Shown one piece after another: positions 45,202 to 53,837 of a stretch of 64,000 nt of DNA. Under the pieces are notes generated by a model that worked only from the letters and a program-made list of their open reading frames with translations, ran no database searches and was not told where the DNA came from. The DNA is from Bacillus fonticola (GTDB lineage: Bacteria > Bacillota > Bacilli > Bacillales > JC228), in NCBI RefSeq assembly GCF_012955605.1, contig NZ_CP052135.1, forward strand, positions 1,395,501-1,459,500, written 5' to 3'. The position numbers and the translations under genes are program-made. Positions within the stretch are counted from its first letter, which is position 1; every line of letters starts with the position of its first letter.

Positions 45202-45455
45202 ATTCATAACACCTCCATTTTTAATATACCTAGGTAAGGAAGAACTATGCGGAAGTTGAGAATGAATAGGAAAAAACTTTAAGGACAAAACAAAAGCACA
45301 CTTTCTATTTCAGCCCTTCTATTACTTTCTCGTATACATAACTAGTGAGACGCGGTATAATAAACGACTGTGGTTTAAAAGTGCGACGTCTTCAAAAGAG
45401 TTGCGCTATTTAAACGGGTGGGAGAGGGCTAAACAACATAAGGATCGAACCTTCG

Positions 45456-46724
45456 ATGAAAACATCTTTGTTCTCTTTTTCTAAAAAAGAGTGTCTCGCA
45501 GGCGTGATTGGCTTTTTTACGACTGCGTATATCATTGCGGTAAATAGTTTTATTTTGCAAGAAGCTGGAGTACCTGCAATGGAGAGCTTGTATGCGACCA
45601 TTTTGAGCGCTGTGATTGGCTGTTTGTTAATGGGCTTTTACGCTAAAACGCCAATTTTAATTATTCCAGGGATGGGCATTAATGCGCTATTTACGTATAC
45701 AGTCGTTGGACAGCTTGGTCTTTCGTGGCAGGAAGCATTACTCAGCGTCGTTGTCAGTGGCGCGGTGTTCAGCTTACTTACGTTTACAAAGCTGACTGGC
45801 AAAATCATCACCCTTTTGCCAGCATCGTTAAAGTATGGAATGACAGTGGGGCTCGGCTTGTACATCTTTTTTATCGGACTGGAAATGGGTGGTCTCATTG
45901 TAGCGGGAGACTCATCTCTCGTTCGGTTAGGGGATTTAACTAATCGAGACGTGCTTTGGACGATGGCCGCTTTTTTGCTTATGCTCATTTTGTTTGTGAG
46001 AAAGCGGAATGGATACTTCTTTATCGGGCTCGTCGTTATCTCTGTCGCGAGCTTTTTTACAGGAGATCTTGCTAAACCATCTGGAACGTATTTACCTGGA
46101 TGGGCAAACGTATTTGCCTGGATGACAGACGTAGATGCTTCCGTATTCTTGTCTTCTTCCTTTTGGATTGCAGTGTTCACGTTTACACTTGTTCTTCTCT
46201 TTGAAAACATTGGCCTCGTTGAAGCACACACGCGTGCGTCTCATACTGTAGATCGCTACGTACCGGCACTCCGTGGAACAGCCTTATCAACTTTTTTTGC
46301 GGGATTGGTGGGGTCTAGCCCGACTGTTGCGAGTATAGAGACACAGGCAGTTATTCAATCAGGCGGTAAAAGTGGCGGTAGCGCAATCGTTACCGGAATT
46401 TTGTTTATAGCAAGCTTTTTCATGCTACCGCTTATTTCAATTATTCCGACGAGTGCAATTGCCGCAATTCTACTCATCATTGGCTTTTTCATGATTCTTG
46501 ACATTCAGCACATTCCATTTGATGACGTAACGGAAGCATTTCCAGCTGTCTTTTTACTGGCTACCATTCCGTTTACACAAAGCATCATTGACGGAATGGC
46601 GATCGGGTTTCTTTTATACCCAATTGTCAAAATTGGAGCAGGAAAGTGGCGGGACGTGAATCCATTTCTTGCAGTCTCAGCCTTTTTATTCTTTGTATAC
46701 TTTCTATTACAGGCATTTGTTTAA
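45456..46724 (+). CDS. AzgA/PbuG-type purine permease
   Basis: A 422-residue membrane protein with about 12-14 helices. GIFTTAY-like start (GFFTTAYIIAVNSFIL), PGMGINALFTYTVV in the first repeat and GSSPTVASIETQAVIQSGGKSGGSAI in the second are hallmarks of the AzgA branch of hypoxanthine/guanine transporters. I looked for a purine riboswitch in the 250-nt leader and did not see one. TATAAT lies at 45356-45361. Exact base specificity is unknown. Confidence 0.9.
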   Translation: MKTSLFSFSKKECLAGVIGFFTTAYIIAVNSFILQEAGVPAMESLYATILSAVIGCLLMGFYAKTPILIIPGMGINALFTYTVVGQLGLSWQEALLSVVVSGAVFSLLTFTKLTGKIITLLPASLKYGMTVGLGLYIFFIGLEMGGLIVAGDSSLVRLGDLTNRDVLWTMAAFLLMLILFVRKRNGYFFIGLVVISVASFFTGDLAKPSGTYLPGWANVFAWMTDVDASVFLSSSFWIAVFTFTLVLLFENIGLVEAHTRASHTVDRYVPALRGTALSTFFAGLVGSSPTVASIETQAVIQSGGKSGGSAIVTGILFIASFFMLPLISIIPTSAIAAILLIIGFFMILDIQHIPFDDVTEAFPAVFLLATIPFTQSIIDGMAIGFLLYPIVKIGAGKWRDVNPFLAVSAFLFFVYFLLQAFV

Positions 46725-46871
46725 AAAGTGGGCGTATTTTAATTTGTAAACATAGCTATCACCCACTCATACTATATTTTCAAAAGGTCGATCTTTGTTT
46801 CTTTTATTGCACTTTTGGCGATTGTGTGGCAGTCTATAGACAATGTTTTTGTTGCTTCTGGGGGGATACAG

Positions 46872-47846
46872 ATGAAAATTCCATTTTTAAAGGTTCATGG
46901 CTCTAAAAATGATTTTTTATTAATAGATGAACGAACACAAAGTTTTACTCTTACTGAAGGAGAGCGTGCTCAACTTGCCCTTACGTATTGCAACAGAGAG
47001 AAGGGTATCGGCGCTGACGGTATTCTTTTTGTATCTGAAAGTGATCACGCGGAGGCGAAGATGATCGTCATGAACGCAGACGGTACGGAAGCTTCCATGT
47101 GTGGGAACGGGCTGCGCTGTGTCGCTCGTTACGTCTCTGAAACGAACGGAAAAGATATGTTTCTAGTAGAGACGAAGCAAAAGACCCTTCATGTAGGAAA
47201 AGAGGCCCCGATGGCTACGGGTGTGCCAGCAATGAAAGTAGAAATATCTCCTGTTTCGTTCCGAGCAGCTACTAGTGGGTGGCTCGGGGACGAAGAGTCA
47301 GTCCAAAATCAAGTACTTTCTTTCGGACCTTCAAGCCGTCTGTACACGATTGTCTCCATTCCGAACCCTCATCTTGTTACATTTGTAGATGAAGAGGTGC
47401 TAGAAACAACTGAACAAGAGACCGTTGCCAAACAGCTGAATGAGAAAAACTCATTTTTTGAAGATGGTGTAAATGTTAGCTATGTTGTTCCGACAGATGA
47501 CGGTTTGTTTGTAAGAACGTATGAGCGTGGCGTAGGCTTTACAAACGCTTGTGGAACTGCGATGAGTGCCTCAACGTACGTAGCCTGCCTACAAAGACGT
47601 TTCAATTTTGGCGAGAAAGTGGACGTATGGAATCCAGGCGGCAAGGTTCAGTGTGTCGCCTACAACACAGATGACGAAGCATACGTTTATTTGATCGGTA
47701 ACGCCACGTACGAACAAAAGGGCCACATCGATGTCACAACTGGGCATACTGACGTTGAAGAAATCTTTCACGATGAGGCCACCGCATATGCTCGTTTTGA
47801 ACAAGAAGTAAAAGACTCGCAAAAACGTAAAAGTGGATGCTTCTAG
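46872..47846 (+). CDS. dapF: Diaminopimelate epimerase with long C-terminal tail
   Basis: Converts LL- to meso-diaminopimelate for lysine and peptidoglycan. It is 324 residues long against ~285 for typical DapF. The first catalytic Cys is in MCGNGLRCVARYV and the second in NACGTAMSAS; GSKNDFLLIDE, NADGTEASM and EDGVNVSYV bind substrate. After the usual end (VYLIGNATYEQKGHIDV) a charged tail of ~35 residues follows. I chose ATG at 46872, preceded by GGGGGG. Its stop overlaps convergent ligD by 4 nt. Confidence 0.92.
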   Translation: MKIPFLKVHGSKNDFLLIDERTQSFTLTEGERAQLALTYCNREKGIGADGILFVSESDHAEAKMIVMNADGTEASMCGNGLRCVARYVSETNGKDMFLVETKQKTLHVGKEAPMATGVPAMKVEISPVSFRAATSGWLGDEESVQNQVLSFGPSSRLYTIVSIPNPHLVTFVDEEVLETTEQETVAKQLNEKNSFFEDGVNVSYVVPTDDGLFVRTYERGVGFTNACGTAMSASTYVACLQRRFNFGEKVDVWNPGGKVQCVAYNTDDEAYVYLIGNATYEQKGHIDVTTGHTDVEEIFHDEATAYARFEQEVKDSQKRKSGCF

Positions 47847-49660
47847 GATGTTCGTGATCGGATTTCATGGATAAGGGTTCTGACCGGTTGATCGTTTTCT
47901 ACGGAAAAAAACGTAGCAAATGGGCAACCGGTTTTTTCTATTTTGCGCAACACATCATCTGGCGAGAATTTAGGTGGTCGATCTTGTTCCTCTAACTCGT
48001 TCCAATACAGAGGCGTGGCGACAGTAGGGGGGAGGTCTGGATCTCCTCTCCGTAGCGAGTACGGTGCAATGACCGTTTTTTCCTTTCCGTGTTGAATGTA
48101 GTCCACATATAATTTCCCTGCTCTCTTTTCTTTGAAGCGTTCAATCGTATACCGATCTAGATCGTTTTCTACAAGCCATTTTGCAAAAAAAGATGTGATG
48201 ACACTAGCTTCTTGATACGTAATCGGTTTTTGCAACGGAACGTATACTTGTATTCCTTTTCTCCCAGATGTTTTTACGAAAGATGTGATATGAAAAGAGG
48301 AGAGGGCGTCGTGCAATAAATGAGCTGCTATAACGGCAGATCGGTAATCTGCTTCATCAGCAGGATCTAAATCCCACAATATCATATCTGTTTTTTGCGA
48401 ACGCAACGTCTGGAAGGGAAGGTGCCACTCCATTGCGAGTTGATTCGCGAGCCAAATTGCCGTTTCCACAGAATCGCAGCGGATCCCACCCTCTAATTGA
48501 CGTACAAAGCTAGGCGCCGATTTTGGACGGTTCTTTTGATAAAACCCTTCGTCGTACATCCCATGTGGATAGCGAATAACAGTCAGCACCCGATTATGGC
48601 AAAAAGGCAGTATGTATGGGAAGACTTCACGAATATAACGAATGTAGTCCAGCTTTAAAAAATCATCCCAAAGCGGTTTGCTTACATGGGTAAGAGGTAC
48701 TTCCTCTGGTAATAAAGCTCCATCCAGTAAAAATTGTTCCCACGTACACTCCTCAGCACGTTTATCGGGAAGAAAGCCAAGAAAGTGTGGTTCTCGGAAT
48801 TCTCTCTTTCCCTTTGACCATTCAGTATACCCGACTTCCATACAAAGGGCTGGGTGTAGATAGTAGATTCCGTTTTCGTACGTTCCATTTTGTTTTAACA
48901 GTTGTATGACTGCTTGCTTTTCATGGGGTTGCATGCCCGTTCGAAACGCCCCAAGTGAAACCACTTTGTTACCATCTCCAAATACGCCCACTTCGATATT
49001 ATCGTTAGAAGTTTGCAGGCTTAGAAAGAAACAAGAAACCTTACGCCGTAGCTTCTTTTTTTGCCACTGCTCGCTCCGTGTTCCAGCTCGGTATACGCTG
49101 TTCCTGCGCTTGGCAATGATCCCTTCCCCACGCTCTTCCCAAATATGTGAGAGAAGTTTCTCTGCGTCTGTATGCAATTCAATACGTTGAATGGAACTTG
49201 ACCGGGTTATGTCAACAGGACTTTCAATGAACGTCCCTAATTGTTTTTTCCGATCTTCTATTGGCACGGAGCGCAGTGATTTTCCTTTCATTTCCAACAT
49301 ATCAAAGACTACATAGGAAATTCTCTTGTCATGTTGCACAGTAACTTTACTCGAAGCAGCACGAGACTTCACTACTTGAAACACACTACGATAGTTTGAT
49401 ACTAATGCTACCACCTCCCCATCAAAGCATACAGGCAAATGATCATTCAGCCCCTTTTGTAGGGAAGAAGCTGCCTCGATAACTTCTGGGAATTTATCGT
49501 CAAGTGGCTTGCCTGTTCGACTCGTTAAGCGAATCGTCGTTTTTGTTATTTTTAAGAGGGCACGATAACCGTCGTATTTCGGTTCGAACCACCATGAGTC
49601 TTGATTGTCAGCTGGCCAGTTTTTTGACGAAACAAGCATAGGCCGAACGTCTTGCTCCAT
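47843..49660 (-). CDS. ligD: ATP-dependent DNA ligase D (ligase and polymerase domains)
   Basis: A 605-residue end-joining enzyme of the B. subtilis YkoU type. The N-terminal ligase domain has the AMP-accepting Lys28 in FEPKYDGYRA, DGEVVAL, and EGIIAKRRNSVYRAG. The C-terminal primase-like polymerase domain starts near TVIRYPHGMYDEGFYQKN and has the catalytic acids in LWDLDPADEADY and KTSGRKGIQVYVPL. There is no phosphoesterase domain. I chose ATG at 49660, 8 nt after GGAGG. It is divergent from ku, with ~130 nt between. Confidence 0.95.
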   Translation of the reverse strand: MEQDVRPMLVSSKNWPADNQDSWWFEPKYDGYRALLKITKTTIRLTSRTGKPLDDKFPEVIEAASSLQKGLNDHLPVCFDGEVVALVSNYRSVFQVVKSRAASSKVTVQHDKRISYVVFDMLEMKGKSLRSVPIEDRKKQLGTFIESPVDITRSSSIQRIELHTDAEKLLSHIWEERGEGIIAKRRNSVYRAGTRSEQWQKKKLRRKVSCFFLSLQTSNDNIEVGVFGDGNKVVSLGAFRTGMQPHEKQAVIQLLKQNGTYENGIYYLHPALCMEVGYTEWSKGKREFREPHFLGFLPDKRAEECTWEQFLLDGALLPEEVPLTHVSKPLWDDFLKLDYIRYIREVFPYILPFCHNRVLTVIRYPHGMYDEGFYQKNRPKSAPSFVRQLEGGIRCDSVETAIWLANQLAMEWHLPFQTLRSQKTDMILWDLDPADEADYRSAVIAAHLLHDALSSFHITSFVKTSGRKGIQVYVPLQKPITYQEASVITSFFAKWLVENDLDRYTIERFKEKRAGKLYVDYIQHGKEKTVIAPYSLRRGDPDLPPTVATPLYWNELEEQDRPPKFSPDDVLRKIEKTGCPFATFFSVENDQPVRTLIHEIRSRTS

Positions 49661-49789
49661 TTCTGATTCCTCCATTATTAAAACACTGTACACACCTTTT
49701 ATCGGTTATAGTTTCCAACGAACAAGAAGCATGTATGCACGAAAACGGACACACACTAGTGTATAAAAAGATGTGAAGGGGAGATGGCC

Positions 49790-50617
49790 ATGCATACGAT
49801 GTGGAAAGGCAGTATCCGATTTGGATTAGTGAATATACCGATTAAACTGCACACGGCAACAGAAGATAAAGGCATTCATTTTCGGACCTTGCACAAAAAA
49901 TGCCACACACCGATCTCGTACCAGAAGTTTTGTAGTACGTGCGAAGAAGTTGTGGGAAATGAAGACATTGAAAAAGGCTTTGAAACTGAGAATGGCGAGT
50001 TTATCACTGTAGAGGAAAGTGAAAGAAAAGAAATTGAACAGCAGTTTGATGCTAGTGGAGTCGATATTCTCGACTTTGTAAAATTAGATGAAATTGACCC
50101 ACTTTACTTCAAGAAAAGCTATTACATTTCGCCACAGGATGGGGGAGAGAAGGCTTACGCGCTTCTTCGCAGTGCACTTGAGGAATCTAAGTGTATCGGG
50201 ATTGCGACGTTTGTCTTACGGGCAAAGCAACAACTGGCAGCTCTTCGCATTGTTGATCAATGTCTCGTAGTCGAAACAATGCATTTCTACGATGAAGTGC
50301 GCGATGTGAAGGACGTCCCAAATGTTCCTGAACGTATTGACTGGTCGAAGAAGGAATTATCTACCGCCCTGCTTCTCATTGATCAGCTCACAAAACCGTT
50401 TGACCCTACTGCATACAAAGATGAATATAGAGAAGCAATGCTAAAGCAAATCTCATCCAAAACGACAACTAAGGCGAAGAAAAAAGAGCCAAAGAAGCGG
50501 GCAACTACTTCGACAGACTTGCTAGAGGCACTACAAGCTTCTATTGATCGCACAAAACCGAAGGAACAGAAAAAGGCACCTGCTCGTACTCGTAAGAAAA
50601 AGGAAAGCTCTTCATGA
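49790..50617 (+). CDS. ku: DNA end-binding protein Ku
   Basis: A 275-residue homodimeric ring protein that binds double-strand ends and recruits LigD for end joining. MWKGSIRFGLVNIPIKLH at the start and NEDIEKGFETENGEFITVEESE later are typical. The C-terminal ~55 residues are a Lys/Arg-rich tail (KAKKKEPKKRATT and onwards), as in Ku proteins with extended DNA-binding tails. I chose ATG at 49790, 6 nt after GGGGAG. It overlaps the OsmC gene by 4 nt. Confidence 0.96.
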   Translation: MHTMWKGSIRFGLVNIPIKLHTATEDKGIHFRTLHKKCHTPISYQKFCSTCEEVVGNEDIEKGFETENGEFITVEESERKEIEQQFDASGVDILDFVKLDEIDPLYFKKSYYISPQDGGEKAYALLRSALEESKCIGIATFVLRAKQQLAALRIVDQCLVVETMHFYDEVRDVKDVPNVPERIDWSKKELSTALLLIDQLTKPFDPTAYKDEYREAMLKQISSKTTTKAKKKEPKKRATTSTDLLEALQASIDRTKPKEQKKAPARTRKKKESSS

Positions 50618-51054
50618 GTGAACGCACGGTGCGCATTGATGCAAATGGAAGTGGCCTTCATGTACAGGCTGTCAGTGGAAGTGGACATACGTTGCAATTG
50701 GACGAACCTGTTAAAGTGGGTGGGACGAACAAAGGTGCGAATCCACTTGAAACGGTTTTAGCCGCACTCGCAGGTTGTGAACATATAACGGCCATGGCGT
50801 TTGCTAACAAAAAAGGCCTCACCGTACACGACATTACTTTTTCGGTTGTGGGACGCTATGACCCTAAGGGAATGTCCACGAGAAACGATATTCGTCCTTA
50901 CTTCCAATCTGTAGAAATGAAAGTATCTGTTCATTTGGATGAAGGAGATGAAGAGGTGAAATGGTTACACGAAAAAACGGAGAACAGCTGTCCTGTTGTC
51001 CAACTTATGAAGGCAGCTGATGTTAAGGTGGAAGCTGTTTGGGAGAAGGCCTAA
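50614..51054 (+). CDS. OsmC-family peroxiredoxin-like protein
   Basis: A 146-residue protein of the OsmC/YhfA fold; members reduce organic hydroperoxides with two cysteines. The first is in AALAGCEHITAMAFA near residue 52 and the second in ENSCPVVQLMKAA near residue 127. It starts within the ku stop (ATGA), so translation is coupled to ku. That links peroxide defence with break repair, perhaps in spores. This coupling is visible; the functional link is inference. Confidence 0.9.
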   Translation: MSERTVRIDANGSGLHVQAVSGSGHTLQLDEPVKVGGTNKGANPLETVLAALAGCEHITAMAFANKKGLTVHDITFSVVGRYDPKGMSTRNDIRPYFQSVEMKVSVHLDEGDEEVKWLHEKTENSCPVVQLMKAADVKVEAVWEKA

Positions 51055-51130
51055 GACTTAAGTCATCTTTACTGGAAGGGAATTGGCAAATTAGTACGTG
51101 GTGGAGCGGAAGAAAAAATGCAATGGCTGC

Positions 51131-51177
51131 TTGACAAATACGAACAACCATTTATAATGATATTGAGAATCGTTTTC
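51131..51177 (+). promoter_or_regulatory. SigA promoter with overlapping Fur box
   Basis: TTGACA (51131-51136) and TATAAT (51153-51158) are spaced 16 nt. GATATTGAGAATCGTTTTC (51159-51177) matches the 19-bp Fur consensus at 14 positions and lies over the expected start point. This predicts strong transcription only when iron is scarce. Confidence 0.85.
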
Positions 51178-51256
51178 ATAAACATTCAACACCCCCCTCT
51201 TTTGTTGAATGAATAAGAGGGACGCGCTGGATTTACTTGCGCGTCCCTTATTTTTT
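51165..51256 (+). ncRNA. Probable Fur-controlled FsrA-like small RNA
   Basis: From the predicted start near 51165 a ~92-nt transcript would end at a strong terminator: GGGACGCGC (51219-51227) with GCGCGTCCC (51239-51247) and a T-run to 51256. In between, CATTCAAC (51183-51190) pairs with GTTGAATG (51204-51211) and exposes ACCCCCCTCTTTT in the loop, complementary to Shine-Dalgarno sequences. No gene is encoded. Size, iron control and a C-rich target-binding loop match FsrA, the Bacillus iron-sparing RNA. The identity is inferred, not checked. Confidence 0.72.
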
Positions 51257-51281
51257 ACATAGAGCAGAGGAGGCATTATCT

Positions 51282-51371
51282 ATGAAGAGTTGGTTTTGGC
51301 AAGGTGCCTTTTTGTGGTTAGGCTTGGCTACACTAGTTGCTTTATTTACTTTTGGAGTACAACAGCTCTAA
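51282..51371 (+). CDS. Single-helix membrane peptide (29 residues)
   Basis: The 29-residue peptide MKSWFWQGAFLWLGLATLVA, then LFTFGVQQL, is almost entirely one membrane helix with aromatic residues at its start. GAGGAGG lies 9 nt before the ATG. It lies 25 nt after the small-RNA terminator, so it could be expressed by read-through or its own promoter. I do not know the family. Confidence 0.65.
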   Translation: MKSWFWQGAFLWLGLATLVALFTFGVQQL

Positions 51372-51405
51372 TAAAAAAAGAATACCTGACTACGGAGCCA
51401 GGTAT
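51372..51405 (-). terminator. Terminator of sspL
   Basis: On the minus strand a 7-bp stem (51405-51399 with 51388-51382) is followed by a T-run to 51374. It lies 14 nt beyond the sspL stop. Confidence 0.75.
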
Positions 51406-51418
51406 AGGGTACTGTATG

Positions 51419-51559
51419 TTAGATCTTCGTATTAGATTTTTTAGCTCTATTCTCTAATTCACTTTTAGGACTCTCTGTTAATTCAGCATCTTGACCGTAC
51501 CCTTGAGGATTAACGCCAGGTGCTTTTTTTCCTCGGCTTGTTTTATCCTTCTTGTTCAT
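51419..51559 (-). CDS. sspL: Small acid-soluble spore protein L
   Basis: A 46-residue Lys-rich protein. GVNPQGYGQDAELTESPKSE and LENRAKKSNTK match the SspL pattern as I know it. SspL is a minor spore-core protein made in the forespore. GGGAGGTGAGC lies just before the ATG at 51559. Function beyond presence in spores is unknown. Confidence 0.85.
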   Translation of the reverse strand: MNKKDKTSRGKKAPGVNPQGYGQDAELTESPKSELENRAKKSNTKI

Positions 51560-51690
51560 TTTCGCTCACCTCCCACTAATTAGTAGTTCCCGTTTTCGAT
51601 GATGTTTATTTCGAATTTGTTTCCTTCACCTGACAGGGATGACCTTTTCGGAGATAAGCCAACCTAAGAAAGAAGAAGGGAGGCGTTATC

Positions 51691-51813
51691 GTGACGAAAC
51701 GAAACCGCAAAACGAAATCTGGAATGCAGTCGACTAAAAAGCTCAACACAGAAATGGCCGAAGAGATGAAAGATAAAGCACCCACGAAAGCCGAGAAAAA
51801 AAACCCAGAGTAA
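51691..51813 (+). CDS. Small Lys-rich protein of unknown function (40 residues)
   Basis: The 40-residue, strongly charged peptide (KRNRKTKSGMQSTKKL, then EEMKDKAPTKAEKKN) begins with GTG at 51691, 8 nt after GGGAGG, and is followed by a strong terminator. Its composition suggests a spore-core or nucleic-acid-associated peptide. Its neighbour is sspL on the other strand. I cannot name the family. Confidence 0.65.
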   Translation: MTKRNRKTKSGMQSTKKLNTEMAEEMKDKAPTKAEKKNPE

Positions 51814-51815
51814 TA

Positions 51816-51846
51816 AAAAAGGAGCCCGATTCGCTGGCTCCTTTTT
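51816..51846. terminator. Bidirectional terminator
   Basis: AAAAAGGAGCC (51816-51826) pairs with GGCTCCTTTTT (51836-51846). It lies between the small Lys-rich gene and the convergent MFS gene. Confidence 0.88.
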
Positions 51847-51851
51847 ATTTT

Positions 51852-53132
51852 TTAAGATGGATTCCCTTGTGGAGCACCCTCATCATTCTCTGGTTTTATC
51901 GCGAAGAATGATAACAGTGCAGAGATCGCACACAATCCAGCGAGGCCATAAAACATGGGGGTTTCGTATGATTTCATGACGATAGCGATAATCGGTGGAC
52001 CAAGAGCAACCCCTACAAACCGCATCGAACTATACAGACAAGTGATTGTTCCTCGTTGTTCCTTCTCAATACCTTCAGTAATCATGGCGTCCAGGCAAGG
52101 GAGTGCCATGCCGATACCGATTCCGCTTACTGCAAACATGGATATTAAGTACCACAAGTTATCAGAAAAGCTAGTGAGCACTACAGCAATCCCTAAAATC
52201 ACAATGCCACTAAAAGTAAGCCACTTCATTAACACCTTGTTCTTTTTGATGGTCATGCCTGTACCAAAGCTTGTCAAGCAGAGGGCGCCGAGTGGGATAG
52301 CTAAGTATAATCCTTTTTTTACGTCTTTTACGGCGTATGCATCTTCAAGCGTACTTGATAAATAAAAGAGGACACCGAACAACACAAACATCATCACACC
52401 ACCAATAATAAACGTGGTGTATAGCCAGCGACCGTTGTCCTTAAAAATCTTTTTCAATTTCGTCCCGTACTCTTTCACCGTAGTTTTGTTCTTTTGTTCC
52501 TGTTTAGGTGCTTTTACAAGAAAAGCGACAAGCAAGATCGCTGCTAGACAGAAAATAGGAAATGAAAAAAATGGGATAAACCAAATCCATGCAGCTAAAA
52601 GCGCACCCAAAATCGGACTTAGTACTTTTCCAAGTGTATTAGCAGTTTCAATAATCCCGAGCGAGCTACTCACTTTTTCTTCACTTTTAAACATGTCGCC
52701 AACTAGTGGAATGACGATCGGGGCAGCACCAGAAGCACCAATCCCCTGTAATGTTCTCCCGATTAAGATCATGAAGTAGGCATCCTTCATAAACCAAGCC
52801 GCAAACCCAGAGACTAAACCACCAACCCCTGCAATAATTAAGCTCGGGATTAGTATCGCTTTCCGTCCCAGTTTGTCTGAGAGAAATCCAGCAACTGGGA
52901 TTAACAAGATAGCTACGATGGAGTATACGGTAATGATTAAGCTTGATTGGAATGAAGAGATAGACAATTGCTTTTCCATAGTTGGCAAAACTGGAATCAG
53001 CATAGAATTGCCAAGCGTCATAACAAGCGGTATAGATGATAAGGCTAACACAGCACTCGTTTTCCCATCATCACCCTCAGACGAAGCTTCTTTCTTTTGA
53101 AATGCATGATGGATACTCCCGATATGTTCCAT
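51852..53132 (-). CDS. MFS efflux transporter
   Basis: A 426-residue membrane protein with 12 predicted helices. After a ~30-residue cytosolic head, SIPLVMTLGNSMLIPVLPTM opens the first helix, GFLSDKLGRKAILIP is motif A, and GRTLQGIGASGAAPIVIPLV follows; this is the DHA1 drug-exporter class. I chose ATG at 53132, 7 nt after AAGGAG; the frame continues 15 codons upstream. The substrate is unknown. Proximity to the Fur-controlled RNA is not evidence of iron-related transport. Confidence 0.9.
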   Translation of the reverse strand: MEHIGSIHHAFQKKEASSEGDDGKTSAVLALSSIPLVMTLGNSMLIPVLPTMEKQLSISSFQSSLIITVYSIVAILLIPVAGFLSDKLGRKAILIPSLIIAGVGGLVSGFAAWFMKDAYFMILIGRTLQGIGASGAAPIVIPLVGDMFKSEEKVSSSLGIIETANTLGKVLSPILGALLAAWIWFIPFFSFPIFCLAAILLVAFLVKAPKQEQKNKTTVKEYGTKLKKIFKDNGRWLYTTFIIGGVMMFVLFGVLFYLSSTLEDAYAVKDVKKGLYLAIPLGALCLTSFGTGMTIKKNKVLMKWLTFSGIVILGIAVVLTSFSDNLWYLISMFAVSGIGIGMALPCLDAMITEGIEKEQRGTITCLYSSMRFVGVALGPPIIAIVMKSYETPMFYGLAGLCAISALLSFFAIKPENDEGAPQGNPS

Positions 53133-53217
53133 AGGTCTCTCCTTATAACAATAGTGTGTGTTGGTTATAGAGTGCACGAAAGCCGTTCAAATTATAGATC
53201 ATGCTTTTTGAAAAAAG

Positions 53218-53246
53218 TTGACATCTTAGCACACACGTCATATGAT
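53218..53246 (+). promoter_or_regulatory. SigA promoter of the trp operon
   Basis: TTGACA (53218-53223) and TATGAT (53241-53246), spacing 17 nt. Transcription would begin near 53253, just ahead of the first T-box. Confidence 0.85.
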
Positions 53247-53252
53247 AATAGA

Positions 53253-53482
53253 CAACAACAAAATGGAAATGCGCGTTGACGAAGAAGAGTACTCTTTTTA
53301 GGTCTACTTAAGAGAGCTAGTGGTCGGTGGGAACTAGTGTAGGCGGAAGACGAATGGACTTCTGAGCGACCAAACTGAACGAATCCTAGTAGGTTATGGC
53401 GGTTTCTCTCCGTTACAGAGGCAAAGTGAGTCAGCACAAGCTGGCTAACAAAGGTGGCACCGCGGAAACTCCGTCCTTTTTA
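53253..53482 (+). promoter_or_regulatory. T-box riboswitch 1, tryptophan-specific
   Basis: Stem I carries the conserved AGAGAGCTAGTGGTCGGTGG apical region and a specifier loop GAATGGAC with codon TGG at 53355-53357, reading tRNA-Trp. The T-box element AAAGGTGGCACCGCGG is at 53450-53465. AAAGG with CCTTTTT downstream forms the competing terminator that ends near 53481. Uncharged tRNA-Trp should permit read-through. Confidence 0.92.
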
Positions 53483-53520
53483 TTGGATAGGTGTTTTTTT
53501 ATTTGGTTTCACTTGTCAAA

Positions 53521-53803
53521 TCGACGAGAAAGAGGAGTACGATCAGCACATTGACGCACAGAGAGCTGCCGGTAGGTGCAAGGCAGTCGTTCGAGCAGAT
53601 CGGAATGGACTTTCGAGAGCTTCTTTGAAAGAGGTGTAGGTAACCTTTAGTAGAAGAAGACGGGTTCGCCCGTTACAGCGAACAGGGATGATTGTCCCTA
53701 ATTAAGTGTGAGCGTTAAGCTCAAACAGAGGTGGTACCGCGGAATTTTCGCCCTCTACACTTGCATCTATCTATACTAGATGTGAGTGTAGAGGGCGTTT
53801 TTT
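53521..53803 (+). promoter_or_regulatory. T-box riboswitch 2, tryptophan-specific, with strong terminator
   Basis: A second full T-box: apical motif AGAGAGCTGCCGGTAGGTG, specifier TGG at 53606-53608 in GGAATGGACTTTC, and T-box AGAGGTGGTACCGCGG at 53727-53742. A 21-bp terminator stem (53749-53769 with 53777-53797, two wobbles) and a T-run follow. Both leaders must be read through before trpE is transcribed, which should sharpen the response to tRNA-Trp charging. Confidence 0.93.
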
Positions 53804-53837
53804 GTTTAGACGAGGAGAGAAGAGGGGAGCGAGCGAA

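Noticed and set aside
45289..45455. Purine or preQ1 riboswitch before the purine permease
   Set aside because: I looked for the conserved junction sequences and found none.
51091..51276. 61-codon minus-strand frame over the Fur-controlled RNA
   Set aside because: The promoter, Fur box, hairpin and terminator on the plus strand explain the region, and the frame has no ribosome binding site.
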